Below are positions 1-10,208 of a stretch of 64,000 nucleotides of DNA, one piece after another. Both the position numbers and the translations under genes were made by a program. The stretch spans positions 62,001 to 126,000 of the forward strand of contig QKAW01000033.1 in the NCBI GenBank assembly GCA_003247135.1, given 5' to 3'. This stretch comes from Spirochaetales bacterium (lineage in GTDB: Bacteria; Spirochaetota; Spirochaetia; DSM-2461). The notes under the pieces were generated by a model. That model was given only the letters and a program-made list of their open reading frames with translations. It had not been told where the DNA came from and ran no database searches. The stretch's first letter is position 1. Each line of letters opens with the position of its first letter.

Positions 1-1
1 T

Positions 2-1210
2 CTTGTAGACCTAAAATTTAACAAAATTGATGAACTTTGCAGATCATTAATATTAGGGGAAAAGGCGTATAGTTTTATAATTGATTCTATGGGAAATTAT
101 ATTTATCATCCAACTCAGCAGCTATTAAACAGCAATCTGCGTTCAGAACCAATAACAGAACTTTTAGAATTGAATGACGCAAATAATAATGGATACTATT
201 TTTTCTCTGATAAGTACTACTTAATAGAGACTTCAGTTTTTACTAATTGGAGTATTGTTGGAGCAACACATAATAGTGACATAATAACCGATTGGAAGAA
301 TGTACAACTAATATATACTGTTATTGGTCTTCTACTTTTTTTAATTGTTGGCCCGGCAACAAAAAGAATATCATCAGGAATAACACAGCCAGTTAGAAAG
401 TTACAGGCAATTATGAAAACTGTTGAAAATGGAGAATTCAACTTAATTGGAAAGATAAAAGCTACAGAAGAGATTCAAAAACTTGCATATGACTATGATA
501 TTATGGTTGGAAAAATAAGGGAACTTATAGAAACAAGTGTAAAGGATCAGGAGCAGAAAAGAAAAAGTGATCTTATCGCTCTTCAAGCCCAGATTAATCC
601 ACATTTCCTATACAATACATTAGACTCTATAATCTGGATGGGAGAGATGGGGCAGAATAAAAAAGTTGTAAAAATGACCTCAGCTTTATCTAAACTTTTT
701 AGAATTAGTATTAGTAAAGGTAATGAAATTGTAAAAATCAGAGATGAAATTGCTCATGTACAATCATATCTAACTATTCAGGAAATGAGATATCAGGATA
801 AATTCAATTTTTTAATAGATATTGATCCGGAACTGAATGAGTATCACATAATAAAAATTACTTTACAGCCATTAATTGAAAATGCAATATATCATGGAAT
901 AAAAGAGTGTAGTAATAAGGGTTTTATAAAAATTACTAGTAAATTTGAAAATGATATTATTAGTATTAGTGTTGCTGATAATGGTTCTGGAATGTCAGAT
1001 GATCAAGTTGAGAACCTTTGTAAGGGTTTGGAGTCAAATAGTGACGAATACCCTGCTTTCTCAAAACAGGGTATAGGGTTAAGCAATGTTCATCAGAGAA
1101 TTCAACTCTATTTTGGCATCGAGTATGGATTAAGTATAAAAAGTTCTCCGGGCTTTGGGACTACTGTTACCGTAACGATACCAGCTCTTACTCAGGATGG
1201 ATTAAAGTGA
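2..1210 (+). CDS. YesM-type sensor histidine kinase (5' truncated by window edge)
   Basis: Frame is open to the left edge upstream of the listed ATG at 89 (LVDLKFNKIDELCRSLILGEKAYSFIIDSMGNYIYHP, Cache-like). HAMP region, His_kinase motif 'LQAQINPHFLYNTLDSI' and HATPase 'NGSGM...GIGLSNVHQRI'. Confidence 0.9.
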   Translation, partial: LVDLKFNKIDELCRSLILGEKAYSFIIDSMGNYIYHPTQQLLNSNLRSEPITELLELNDANNNGYYFFSDKYYLIETSVFTNWSIVGATHNSDIITDWKNVQLIYTVIGLLLFLIVGPATKRISSGITQPVRKLQAIMKTVENGEFNLIGKIKATEEIQKLAYDYDIMVGKIRELIETSVKDQEQKRKSDLIALQAQINPHFLYNTLDSIIWMGEMGQNKKVVKMTSALSKLFRISISKGNEIVKIRDEIAHVQSYLTIQEMRYQDKFNFLIDIDPELNEYHIIKITLQPLIENAIYHGIKECSNKGFIKITSKFENDIISISVADNGSGMSDDQVENLCKGLESNSDEYPAFSKQGIGLSNVHQRIQLYFGIEYGLSIKSSPGFGTTVTVTIPALTQDGLK

Positions 1211-2190
1211 GAAATCTATATTTTATTCTACTTAGTATAATGGCATCACTTGTTCTATTTATGCTATTTTCCTTCTCATTTAGAAATCTATATACAAAGA
1301 AAATCAAACTTGAAGCCCCTATAGAGATAATTTTAAAATCTACAGAGGGAGAAACCATGGACTTTTGGGATGTTGTCAAACTTGGAATTGCAGAAGCAAA
1401 AAAAGAGTTTGGTATATCCGTCAATATATCTGGACCCAGATTTGAGAAAGAGATTAATAGGCAGATTTCTATTATGAATAGAATTATTGAAGAAGAACCT
1501 TCTTTAATTGTCCTTGCTGCATCTGATTACCAAAAATTATCTGGCTCAGTTACTAAAGCCCACAACAACAGGATTCCTGTAATCGCTTTGGATTCTGATG
1601 TTAATTCAGATTTCCCAGTCTCATTTGTTGGAACGAACAATATAATTGCAGGTCAGAAAGCCGGTAATGAAATGAAATTATTAATATCTGATTCTGTTAG
1701 AAAGGATATTGCAATTGTAAGCCATATAAAGGAGACAACAACTGCAATTGATAGGGAAAAAGGAGTAAGAACTGCTTTAGGAAATAATAAAATTATTGGT
1801 ACCTGGTTTTGTGATGTGGAAGAGGATAAAGCATATTCTATAGCCTTAAACCTACTGGAAAATGAAAATCTTGGAGGGATTATTGCTTTAAATGAAGTCG
1901 CAACATTAGGTGTCGCCAGAGCTATAGAAGAGAAAAATGCAAAAGATAGGGTTATAATCGTCGGGTTTGATAATGCTATCCGGGAATTGACCTATCTTGA
2001 AGAGGGAATTATTAAGGCTACAGTTGTACAAAGACCATATAATATGGGTTATCTGGCTGTTAAAACTGCAGTAGAGTTCTTAAGCGGGAAAAAAGTAGAG
2101 TCGAATATCGATACAGGTTCAATTCTTATTACTAAAGAAAATATGTTTAAAAGAGAGTATCAAGAGCTAATATTCCCATTTAGTAATTAA
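1207..2190 (+). CDS. Membrane-anchored periplasmic sugar-binding protein (type I PBP, Peripla_BP_4-like)
   Basis: N-terminal hydrophobic anchor, then PBP fold resembling the MglB-like protein at 16199 (DFW..VKLG, IPVIALDSDV, GNEM). 4-bp overlap with upstream kinase. Confidence 0.85.
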   Translation: MRNLYFILLSIMASLVLFMLFSFSFRNLYTKKIKLEAPIEIILKSTEGETMDFWDVVKLGIAEAKKEFGISVNISGPRFEKEINRQISIMNRIIEEEPSLIVLAASDYQKLSGSVTKAHNNRIPVIALDSDVNSDFPVSFVGTNNIIAGQKAGNEMKLLISDSVRKDIAIVSHIKETTTAIDREKGVRTALGNNKIIGTWFCDVEEDKAYSIALNLLENENLGGIIALNEVATLGVARAIEEKNAKDRVIIVGFDNAIRELTYLEEGIIKATVVQRPYNMGYLAVKTAVEFLSGKKVESNIDTGSILITKENMFKREYQELIFPFSN

Positions 2191-2214
2191 GAATTGAAAA
2201 CTCAATATTTTATG

Positions 2215-2637
2215 TTACCAGGTTCCTATGTTTTCCATTGATATCCAGGGCTCACATGGTTTTAATGCATTATCTTTCTGTAAGATCTCTATAGATATGT
2301 TGTCTGGTGTTTTGATAAAAGCCATTCTACCGTCTCTTGGAGGTCGGTTTATTGTTATGTTCATATCTATAAGTTTTTTGCACACATCATAAATATTATC
2401 AACTACAATTGCCAGGTGACCAAAGTTTCTTGCATTACCATAGTCTTCATTATTTCCCCAATTATATGTTAGTTCTACTTCAGACCCACCCTCATCGTCA
2501 GCTAAATAGGTTAGGGTACACTTCCAATCCGGGTATTCATTCTCTCTAACCACCTTGAAACCCAAACCATCTACAAAAAATTTTTTACTTGCTTCTAAAT
2601 CTGAAACTCTAATCATACTATGTACAAACTTCATCAC
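2215..2637 (-). CDS. VOC/glyoxalase family protein (lactoylglutathione lyase-like)
   Basis: 'MKFVHSMIRVSDLEASKKFFVDGLGFKVVRENEYPD...ELTYNWG...FGHLAIVVDNIYDVCKKL' typical of glyoxalase I family. Confidence 0.9.
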   Translation of the reverse strand: MMKFVHSMIRVSDLEASKKFFVDGLGFKVVRENEYPDWKCTLTYLADDEGGSEVELTYNWGNNEDYGNARNFGHLAIVVDNIYDVCKKLIDMNITINRPPRDGRMAFIKTPDNISIEILQKDNALKPCEPWISMENIGTW

Positions 2638-2794
2638 TTCTCCTTTGAATTATCTGATAAATTATTGTTTTTTTTATTAATCTAAAATGTGAATTATTCC
2701 TACTGACATATTTAAATACTTACTACACCTTTTACATATTATTATTTATACTCCATCTTATATTAATAGACAAATAAGGCAAAATAACAAAGAT

Positions 2795-3634
2795 ATGAAA
2801 TTAATAAAAGATAGAAAAACCGCCATTATTGGCATGGTTATATGCGCAATTTTATGGAGTACAGGTGGTCTTTTTATAAAAATAGTTAATGGACACCCTA
2901 TTGGTATAGCTGGAGCCAGGGCAGGTATCGCTGCTGTTTTTATGTTATTCTTAGTGAAATTCAAGGTAATAAAGCCAACAAAAAACATTATGTTAGGAGT
3001 TGTTTTTTATACAATTACAGTTGTTGGTTTTGTTACAGCTAATAAATTAACGACATCTGCAAATGCTGTTTTATTGCAGTATATTGCCCCTATCTGGGTA
3101 GCAATATTTGCAGCTATATTTTTAAAGGACAGATTAAGAAAATCTGACATTGTCAGCATCTCTTTTATGATTTTGGGTTTAATTTTATTTTTTACTGAAA
3201 AGTTAAGTGGTGGAATGCTAATAGGAAATATTATCGCAGTAATTACCAGTTTCTCTTTTGCCGGCTTTTTTATTGTTATTAAAACCATACCGGATAGTGA
3301 TAAAATATATCCAATTATTTATGGGAATATTCTAACGGCATTAATTGGTATTCCTTTTTATTCAGATGAATTAATAGTTGGTAGTAGTCCTTATGCACTT
3401 CTGTTTTTAGGTGTTATTCAAATCGGTTTAGCTTATGTTTTTTATTATAAATCCATGGTCTATTTAAAGGCATTAGATGCTGTATTAATACCTGTTTTGG
3501 AACCACTGTTAAACCCGGTCTGGGTGTTTTTTATTGTAGGGGAGAGTCCATCTTTAATGACTATAACTGGAGGTTTTTTTGTTATTTTCAGTGTTTTAAT
3601 GCGATCAGTACATCAGGCAAAAACTAAAAAATAA
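2795..3634 (+). CDS. EamA/DMT family transporter
   Basis: About 10 TM helices, 'ICAILWSTGGLFIKIV', 'VLIPVLEPLLNPVWVFFIVGESPS' typical of EamA. Confidence 0.9.
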   Translation: MKLIKDRKTAIIGMVICAILWSTGGLFIKIVNGHPIGIAGARAGIAAVFMLFLVKFKVIKPTKNIMLGVVFYTITVVGFVTANKLTTSANAVLLQYIAPIWVAIFAAIFLKDRLRKSDIVSISFMILGLILFFTEKLSGGMLIGNIIAVITSFSFAGFFIVIKTIPDSDKIYPIIYGNILTALIGIPFYSDELIVGSSPYALLFLGVIQIGLAYVFYYKSMVYLKALDAVLIPVLEPLLNPVWVFFIVGESPSLMTITGGFFVIFSVLMRSVHQAKTKK

Positions 3635-3671
3635 TCAAAATTCTATGCAGTAGTATAACTCCCGACATGGC

Positions 3672-4721
3672 CTAATATTCAAATGCAGGTATTATATACT
3701 CTTTCATTAATAAAAATGGCTGATTCTGCTTCTGGCTGTTATAAGCCGAGCCTGTAAAAACGGCAAGTAAATCAATACCAGGAATGGCAATTAAATATTG
3801 GCCACCATTCCCTCTTGATTGAAAAGAGATAACCTTACCATTTATCACTGGCTCTTGCCACCAAAGAAAGCCCATATATGGTCCTTGGATAGAATCTTCA
3901 AATATATTGCTTGTTGGTGTATTAATTTGAGTGATCCATTGACTGGAGATTATTTGACGACCTTTCCAAATTCCATTTTGAAGCACAAGTAATCCTATTT
4001 TTGCAAAATCTAATGGTTTAATCTTCAAGTGCCCTCCTGAATCAATTTCTCCTGATGGTGTTTTCTCAAAAGAATAATCAGAAATTTCTAATTCTTTAAA
4101 TAGATATAAATCTGCAAATTTATCAAAGGGCATTTTGCTTGCTCTTGCAATTATTTCACCAAGAATAATTACTCCTGCAGTAGAATACCGGAAGACTTCT
4201 CCAGGATTGTTTACTGGTTCAAGGTTAAAGAAAAAATCTATCCAAGATTTTGTTTTATACATTAGTTCTTCATTTCCTGGAGAATCTTTATACCAGTCAT
4301 CAGAATTTAAGCCAGAACGCATTGATAATAAATCTCGTATTGTAATTTTTGAGAAATAAAGGGGTAAATTTTGCTTTTCAGGAAAAAATGTAGTAATTGG
4401 TACATCAATATCAAGAATAAATCCCTTATCAATGGCGATTCCTACTAGAAGTGCCGTAATTGCTTTTGTAGAAGAACGAATATCATGCTTTTTATCTCTA
4501 TTATAGTTATTAAAATATCGTTCAAATGCAATATTTCCATTTTTATAAATAAGAATTGAATCAATTTTATTATTTCCATCAGAATTGAGCATTTTGTCAA
4601 AATATTGTTTATCGGCACCGTTATTATTAAGATAATTTTTTTCACTGTCAGTTAATGGCATATTAAATGTTCTACAAGCGGTAAAAAGCAGACAAATAAC
4701 AATATATACACAAGATTTCAT
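3672..4721 (-). CDS. Beta-lactamase-family serine hydrolase, probable lipoprotein
   Basis: Lipobox-like 'LLFTAC'; 'SSTKAITALLVGIAID' (SxxK), 'YSTAGVIILGEI' (YxN-like), 'GNGGQYLIAIPG'. Confidence 0.88.
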   Translation of the reverse strand: MKSCVYIVICLLFTACRTFNMPLTDSEKNYLNNNGADKQYFDKMLNSDGNNKIDSILIYKNGNIAFERYFNNYNRDKKHDIRSSTKAITALLVGIAIDKGFILDIDVPITTFFPEKQNLPLYFSKITIRDLLSMRSGLNSDDWYKDSPGNEELMYKTKSWIDFFFNLEPVNNPGEVFRYSTAGVIILGEIIARASKMPFDKFADLYLFKELEISDYSFEKTPSGEIDSGGHLKIKPLDFAKIGLLVLQNGIWKGRQIISSQWITQINTPTSNIFEDSIQGPYMGFLWWQEPVINGKVISFQSRGNGGQYLIAIPGIDLLAVFTGSAYNSQKQNQPFLLMKEYIIPAFEY

Positions 4722-4995
4722 ATTTTTTCCTACTTTTAGAATTCTAAAAAAATTATCTGGATATGTGTTGTGATATAAATCATGAAAAAAATCCGGTATG
4801 GTTTAACTCTTTCTTAATTACCGTATCAGCTCATTATATCACAGTCTTTATTTAATATTAATTAAATATGAATAATTACTTAAATTTTGTTAAGAGTAAA
4901 ATATCAATATAACTAATTAAACAACTATTATCAATTTTCCCCGAACCAACCTTTCGCACAAAATACAGAGAATATCTGTAATGGGAGATTTAATA

Positions 4996-5511
4996 ATGAA
5001 AGGATTAGTAGTTTTAATTTTAGCAATGGTTACAATTATAACAGCAGAAGAAACAGAATATACAAGGCATGGTAAAAAAGTAATCCTAAATGAGGATTTT
5101 ACATGGTCTTATATTGTATCAAATACATCAGATAATGTTTTTAGGAGTAATTTCTGAATTAGATTGTGTTGTAGTTTACTTCTTCACAAATAACCTACTA
5201 ACAGGTGCAAGATACTATTTCACTGAGTCTCACAGTAATGATAATGACTACATCTATGATTACAATAGTATGAAAGAGTTGCTAACTAAGAAGTATGGAG
5301 AACCAACAACTGATGATGATTGGTGGAAAGATGATCTATATATATAGATTATTCTAAGTGGGGATTTGTTATCAGTTATGGACACTATGTTACATATGCA
5401 ACATGGGAAGGTGAAAACTTTGTTATAGCGAATAAGATTGATTACTCATCTGTAGTACTAAAGGATATGAAGGAAGATGCATTTATATTACAAACCATGG
5501 ATGAATTATAA
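4996..5511 (+). pseudogene. Frameshifted small secreted protein gene (DUF3157-like 'GKKVILNEDFTWSY' motif)
   Basis: Frame 1 (4996-5157), then frame 2 (to 5347), then back to frame 1 (to stop 5509-5511). Removing one T from the T5 run and one TA from (TA)5 restores one continuous reading frame. Confidence 0.7.
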
Positions 5512-5594
5512 AAAAACGGACTTCTAAGATTCTTAGAATAGGGATAAACTAGATAAAATAATATTGAAACTATGTAATTATAAAGGATATATAA

Positions 5595-7142
5595 ATGTCA
5601 AGTAAAGCGCAAAGAGCTGAATTACAATCTCAAATATGGAAAATAGCCAATGATGTACGTGGGTCAGTAGATGGATGGGATTTTAAACAATTTGTCCTGG
5701 GAACACTTTTTTACAGGTTTATTAGTGAGAACTTCACTAATTATATAGAAGCAGGTGATGATAGTGTAGATTATGCAAATCTCCCAGATTCAGTTATTAC
5801 ACCTGAAATTAAAGATGATGCTATTAAAACGAAAGGATACTTTATATATCCTAGTCAGTTATTTATAAATATTGCAAAAAATGCCAATACTAACGAGAAC
5901 CTAAATAGTGATCTAAAGGATATTTTTACCGCTATAGAAAGTTCTGCAAATGGTTATCCTTCAGAAGTAGATATAAAAGGACTTTTTGCAGATTTTGATA
6001 CAACAAGTAATAGACTTGGTAATAGTGTTAAAGATAAAAACAGCCGTTTAGCTGCAGTTATTAAAGGTGTTGATGGTTTAAACTTTGGTAACTTTGAAGA
6101 TAACCATATTGATCTATTTGGTGATGCCTATGAGTTCTTAATTTCCAACTATGCAGCCAATGCCGGCAAGTCCGGTGGTGAGTTTTTTACTCCACAAAAT
6201 GTTTCAAAACTAATTGCCCAGTTAGCTATGCATAAGCAAGATAGTGTAAATAAAATATATGATCCTGCTGCCGGTTCAGGTTCTTTACTTCTTCAGGCTA
6301 AAAAACATTTTGATTCCCATATTATAGAAGATGGTTTCTTTGGTCAGGAGATAAACCATACTACTTACAATCTTGCCAGAATGAATATGTTTTTACACAA
6401 CATTAACTACGATAAGTTTAATATTGCCCTAGGTAATACTCTTTTAGAACCACACTATGGTGACGATAAACCCTTCGATGCAATTGTTTCTAACCCTCCA
6501 TACTCTATCAATTGGATTGGAGATGAAGATCCAACACTAATTAATGATGAGAGGTTTGCTCCTGCAGGTGTTCTTGCTCCTAAATCCAAGGCTGACTTTG
6601 CTTTTGTTCTACATGCGTTAAGCTATCTATCCAGTAAAGGAAGAGCAGCTATAGTTTGTTTCCCTGGAATATTCTACAGAGGTGGAGCAGAGCAGAAAAT
6701 TAGAAAATATTTAATAGATAATAACTTTGTAGAAACGGTTATATCTCTTGCACCAAACTTATTCTTTGGTACCTCAATTGCAGTTAACATTCTTGTTTTA
6801 TCAAAAAACAAAGCAGAAAATAAAACCCAGTTCATTGATGCTTCAGGAGAAGATTTCTTTAAAAAAGAGACCAACAACAATGTTCTTACTGATGAACACA
6901 TTAAAGAAATAATGAGTATCTTTGATAATAAAGAAGATAAAGATCATGTAGCTATTTCTATAGATAATAACAAAATAGCTGAAAATGATTATAACCTATC
7001 AGTATCCTCCTATGTAGAAGCAGAGGATACTAGAGAAGTTATAGATATAAGAGAATTAAACAAAGAGATAGCAACAACAGTTGATAAGATAAATAACCTA
7101 AGAACATCAATTGACTCCATTATTCAGGAGATTGAAGCATGA
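5595..7142 (+). CDS. hsdM: Type I restriction-modification system DNA methyltransferase subunit M
   Basis: HsdM_N region plus N6-Mtase motifs '[17 protein letters not shown]', '[13 protein letters not shown]', 'SNPPYSINW'. Confidence 0.97.
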   Translation: MSSKAQRAELQSQIWKIANDVRGSVDGWDFKQFVLGTLFYRFISENFTNYIEAGDDSVDYANLPDSVITPEIKDDAIKTKGYFIYPSQLFINIAKNANTNENLNSDLKDIFTAIESSANGYPSEVDIKGLFADFDTTSNRLGNSVKDKNSRLAAVIKGVDGLNFGNFEDNHIDLFGDAYEFLISNYAANAGKSGGEFFTPQNVSKLIAQLAMHKQDSVNKIYDPAAGSGSLLLQAKKHFDSHIIEDGFFGQEINHTTYNLARMNMFLHNINYDKFNIALGNTLLEPHYGDDKPFDAIVSNPPYSINWIGDEDPTLINDERFAPAGVLAPKSKADFAFVLHALSYLSSKGRAAIVCFPGIFYRGGAEQKIRKYLIDNNFVETVISLAPNLFFGTSIAVNILVLSKNKAENKTQFIDASGEDFFKKETNNNVLTDEHIKEIMSIFDNKEDKDHVAISIDNNKIAENDYNLSVSSYVEAEDTREVIDIRELNKEIATTVDKINNLRTSIDSIIQEIEA

Positions 7143-8191
7143 GTAATACAGAGCCACCAATTTCCATGACTACCCCCCCTAATGGATATAACGATTGGCT
7201 TTATAAACTTAAAAAGCGTATTAATGCAGCACAGCAAAAAGCATCTTTAGCAGTTAATCAAGAAGTTGTGTTACTCTATTGGCAGATTGGACATGATATT
7301 CTACAAAGTCAAAAGGAGCAGGGGTGGGGTGCAAAGGTTATTGAAAGGTTAGCCAATGATTTAAAGATTGCATTTCCTGATATGAAAGGATTTTCTATTC
7401 GTAACCTCAAATATATGCGAAGTTTTGCTGAAGAGTGGATAGATACTTCAATTGTGCAACAGCTTGTTGCACAAATACCCTGGGGGCATAATTTAATACT
7501 TTTAGATAAGTTAAATAATAATGACTCACGTATTTGGTATGCTCAAAAAACTATTGAACATGGCTGGTCACGTAATATTTTAGCTATGCAAATTGAATCC
7601 CGTCTTATGGAACGACAGGGAAGTGCCATTAACAACTTTGAAAATACTCTACCTAATTCACAATCTGATCTTGCCCGTGAATCTCTAAAAGATCCCTACA
7701 TCTTTGATTTTTTAAGGTTGGGAGAAGATACTCAAGAGAGGGAGATTGAAAAGGCATTGGTTAATCATGTTACTGATTTTCTACTTGAACTTGGAGCTGG
7801 TTTTGCCTTTGTTGGAAAGCAGGTGCATATAGAAGTAGGTGGTGATGATTTCTTTATTGATCTGCTTTTTTATCATCTTAAATTGCGTTGTTATATGGTT
7901 ATAGAGCTTAAAGCTGGTGATTTTAAACCGGAACATCTAGGTCAACTTGGGTTCTATCTAACTGCTGTAGATAGACAATTAAAAGATCCGCTGGATAAAC
8001 CGACAATAGGACTTCTTTTATGTAAAAGTAAAAACAAGATTGTTGCAGAATATGCTCTTGCTGACAAAAATCAGCCAATGGGCATTGCAGAATACAAATT
8101 AGAAAGCGCCCTTCCGGAACAACTAAAAACCAGTTTACCAACAATTGAACAGATTGAGAGGGAATTAGAATCGGAACGAGGTAAACAATGA
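7139..8191 (+). CDS. PDDEXK nuclease domain-containing protein, DUF1016/YhcG family
   Basis: N-terminal '[30 protein letters not shown]...[10 protein letters not shown]' and C-terminal '[37 protein letters not shown]' characteristic of YhcG. Confidence 0.95.
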   Translation: MSNTEPPISMTTPPNGYNDWLYKLKKRINAAQQKASLAVNQEVVLLYWQIGHDILQSQKEQGWGAKVIERLANDLKIAFPDMKGFSIRNLKYMRSFAEEWIDTSIVQQLVAQIPWGHNLILLDKLNNNDSRIWYAQKTIEHGWSRNILAMQIESRLMERQGSAINNFENTLPNSQSDLARESLKDPYIFDFLRLGEDTQEREIEKALVNHVTDFLLELGAGFAFVGKQVHIEVGGDDFFIDLLFYHLKLRCYMVIELKAGDFKPEHLGQLGFYLTAVDRQLKDPLDKPTIGLLLCKSKNKIVAEYALADKNQPMGIAEYKLESALPEQLKTSLPTIEQIERELESERGKQ

Positions 8192-9366
8192 ATAAAAACA
8201 ACTATATAGAAAAGTTATTAGATGGGGTTGAGGTTGAATGGAAAAAATTAGGAGTTGTTTGTGATATTTTGACAGGAGGAGAGGCTCCAAATAATTGTAT
8301 TAAGGGAGCAAACTCAACTTCAGAGTTAAAATATCCTATATATGGAAATGGTACTGATGTGTATGGATATACTGATACTTATAGAGTCGATAGAGATGCT
8401 GTAACAATTTCTTCTATTGGTGCAAATACAGGAGCAATATATTTTAGAAAAGCTTTTTTTACACCAATTATTAGGCTTAAAGTTGTAATTCCTAAAATAG
8501 AGGATTTATTACCTAGGTTTATTTATCATTATCTGACTTCTATAACAATTACGAGTAAGAGTAGTAGTGTGCCCAATATGAATGCTAATGATGTAAAAAA
8601 AATTAATATACCAATACCTCCAATAAAAGTACAAAAAGAAATTGTCCGTATACTAGACACTTTTACAGAGCTTACTACAGAGCTTACTACAGAGCTTGCA
8701 GCCCGTAAAAAACAGTATACCTATTATCGTGATAAATTACTAACCTTTGATGAAAATGAAGTAGAGTGGAAAAGGATTGATGAAGTCAGCGAACTTGTAC
8801 GAGGGAATGGTTTACCCAAAAGTGATTTTACAGATACTGGAATTCCTGCAATTCATTACGGTCAAATTTATACTTATTATGGTACATATACCAATAAAAC
8901 CATATCTTTTGTCTCCTCTGAAACAGCTAAAAAATTAAAAAAAGTTAATACAGGGGATATTATCATTACCAATACAAGTGAAAATTTAGATGATGTTGGT
9001 AAAGCATTAGTATATTTGGGAGAAGATCAAGCAGTTACTGGTGGTCATGCGACTATTATTAGACCTACAAAAGAACTTCTAAATAAGTATTTTGCTTACT
9101 ATACTCAATCCTCACATTTTTCTAAGTTAAAAAGAAGATATGCAAAAGGTACTAAAGTAATAGATGTTTCTGCCACTGATATGGCTAAAATTATAATCCC
9201 AATACCATCCTTAGAAACCCAAGAAAAAATTGTCTCTATCCTAGATAAGTTCGATACTTTAACTACTTCTATTAGTGAGGGTCTACCTAGGGAGATAGAG
9301 TTAAGACAGAAGCAGTATGAGTATTATAGGGATATGTTATTAAGTTTTCCTAAAGAGGTACTATGA
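8188..9366 (+). CDS. hsdS: Type I restriction-modification specificity subunit S
   Basis: Two TRDs separated and followed by conserved regions ending 'ARKKQYTYYRDKLLTF' and 'RQKQYEYYRDMLLSF'. Confidence 0.95.
   Translation: MNKNNYIEKLLDGVEVEWKKLGVVCDILTGGEAPNNCIKGANSTSELKYPIYGNGTDVYGYTDTYRVDRDAVTISSIGANTGAIYFRKAFFTPIIRLKVVIPKIEDLLPRFIYHYLTSITITSKSSSVPNMNANDVKKINIPIPPIKVQKEIVRILDTFTELTTELTTELAARKKQYTYYRDKLLTFDENEVEWKRIDEVSELVRGNGLPKSDFTDTGIPAIHYGQIYTYYGTYTNKTISFVSSETAKKLKKVNTGDIIITNTSENLDDVGKALVYLGEDQAVTGGHATIIRPTKELLNKYFAYYTQSSHFSKLKRRYAKGTKVIDVSATDMAKIIIPIPSLETQEKIVSILDKFDTLTTSISEGLPREIELRQKQYEYYRDMLLSFPKEVL
8665..8697 (+). repeat. 12-bp tandem repeat (acagagcttact x2.75) encoding TELT-TELT-TEL in the HsdS central spacer
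   Basis: Read directly: acagagcttact acagagcttact acagagctt. Confidence 0.95.
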
Positions 9367-10208
9367 CACAACAAAACTCTATACAGATATTTGAGGATAG
9401 TTTAATTCGTTCAATATGGGATGATGATATAGAGGAGTGGTATTTTTCTATAGTGGATATTATCTCCGCATTGACTGAAAGTCCCAATCCACAGGTTTAT
9501 TGGCGTGTTCTTAAAAAGCGTTTAAAAGATGAAGGAAACCAAACCGTTACAAATTGTAACGCTTTCAAAATGAGAGCTGCAGATGGGAAAATGAGAAAAA
9601 CTGATTGTGTAACAACAGAGCAGTTTTTTCGGCTTGTTCAATCTATCCCATCAAAAAAAGCTGAACCATTTAAATTATGGTTAGCAGAAGTTGCAAATAA
9701 TAGAATAGATCAGATGCAGGATCCAGAATTATCCATAGAACAAGCCATGCTTGATTATAAAAGGTTGGGATATTCTGATAGCTGGATTAATCAGAGACTA
9801 AAAAGTATTGAGATAAGAAAAGAGTTAACAGATGAGTGGAAAAAGCGAGGCCTAAAAGAGGGAGTGGAGTTTGCTTTTTTAACTGATATTATATACAAAA
9901 CATGGGCAGATAAGACAGCTAAAGAGTATAAACAGTTTAAAGGACTAAAAAAAGAGAATTTAAGGGATAATATGACCAATAAAGAGTTGGTTATGAATAT
10001 GTTAGCAGAATTGTCTACTAAAGAGATTTCAGAAGTTGTTGAACCAAAAACCTTAACGGATCATCAGGATGTTGCAGTAAGGGGAGGTGGAGTTGCTAAA
10101 GAAGCTAGACTGAAATTAGAAGCAGAAACAGGTAAAAAAGTAGTAAGTAGTGAAAATGCCAAGAATTTAAAATTAACAGACAAGGATTTAAAAAATGACA
10201 GAATATAA
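9363..10208 (+). CDS. BRO family / phage-antirepressor-like protein within RM operon
   Basis: N-terminal '[44 protein letters not shown]' resembles Bro-N. Start overlaps hsdS by 4 bp. Confidence 0.85.
   Translation: MTQQNSIQIFEDSLIRSIWDDDIEEWYFSIVDIISALTESPNPQVYWRVLKKRLKDEGNQTVTNCNAFKMRAADGKMRKTDCVTTEQFFRLVQSIPSKKAEPFKLWLAEVANNRIDQMQDPELSIEQAMLDYKRLGYSDSWINQRLKSIEIRKELTDEWKKRGLKEGVEFAFLTDIIYKTWADKTAKEYKQFKGLKKENLRDNMTNKELVMNMLAELSTKEISEVVEPKTLTDHQDVAVRGGGVAKEARLKLEAETGKKVVSSENAKNLKLTDKDLKNDRI

Noticed and set aside
217-441. Minus-strand ORF opposite the YesM kinase
   Set aside because: Lies wholly within a strong coding frame; sequence shows no family motif. The same applies to other antisense ORFs in the track (e.g. 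3007-3288, 4445-4645, 15264-15731, 36858-37304, 43326-43655).
8665-8697. HsdS 12-bp repeat as a CRISPR or minisatellite
   Set aside because: No spacers; it is in-frame coding repeat at the known HsdS spacer position.
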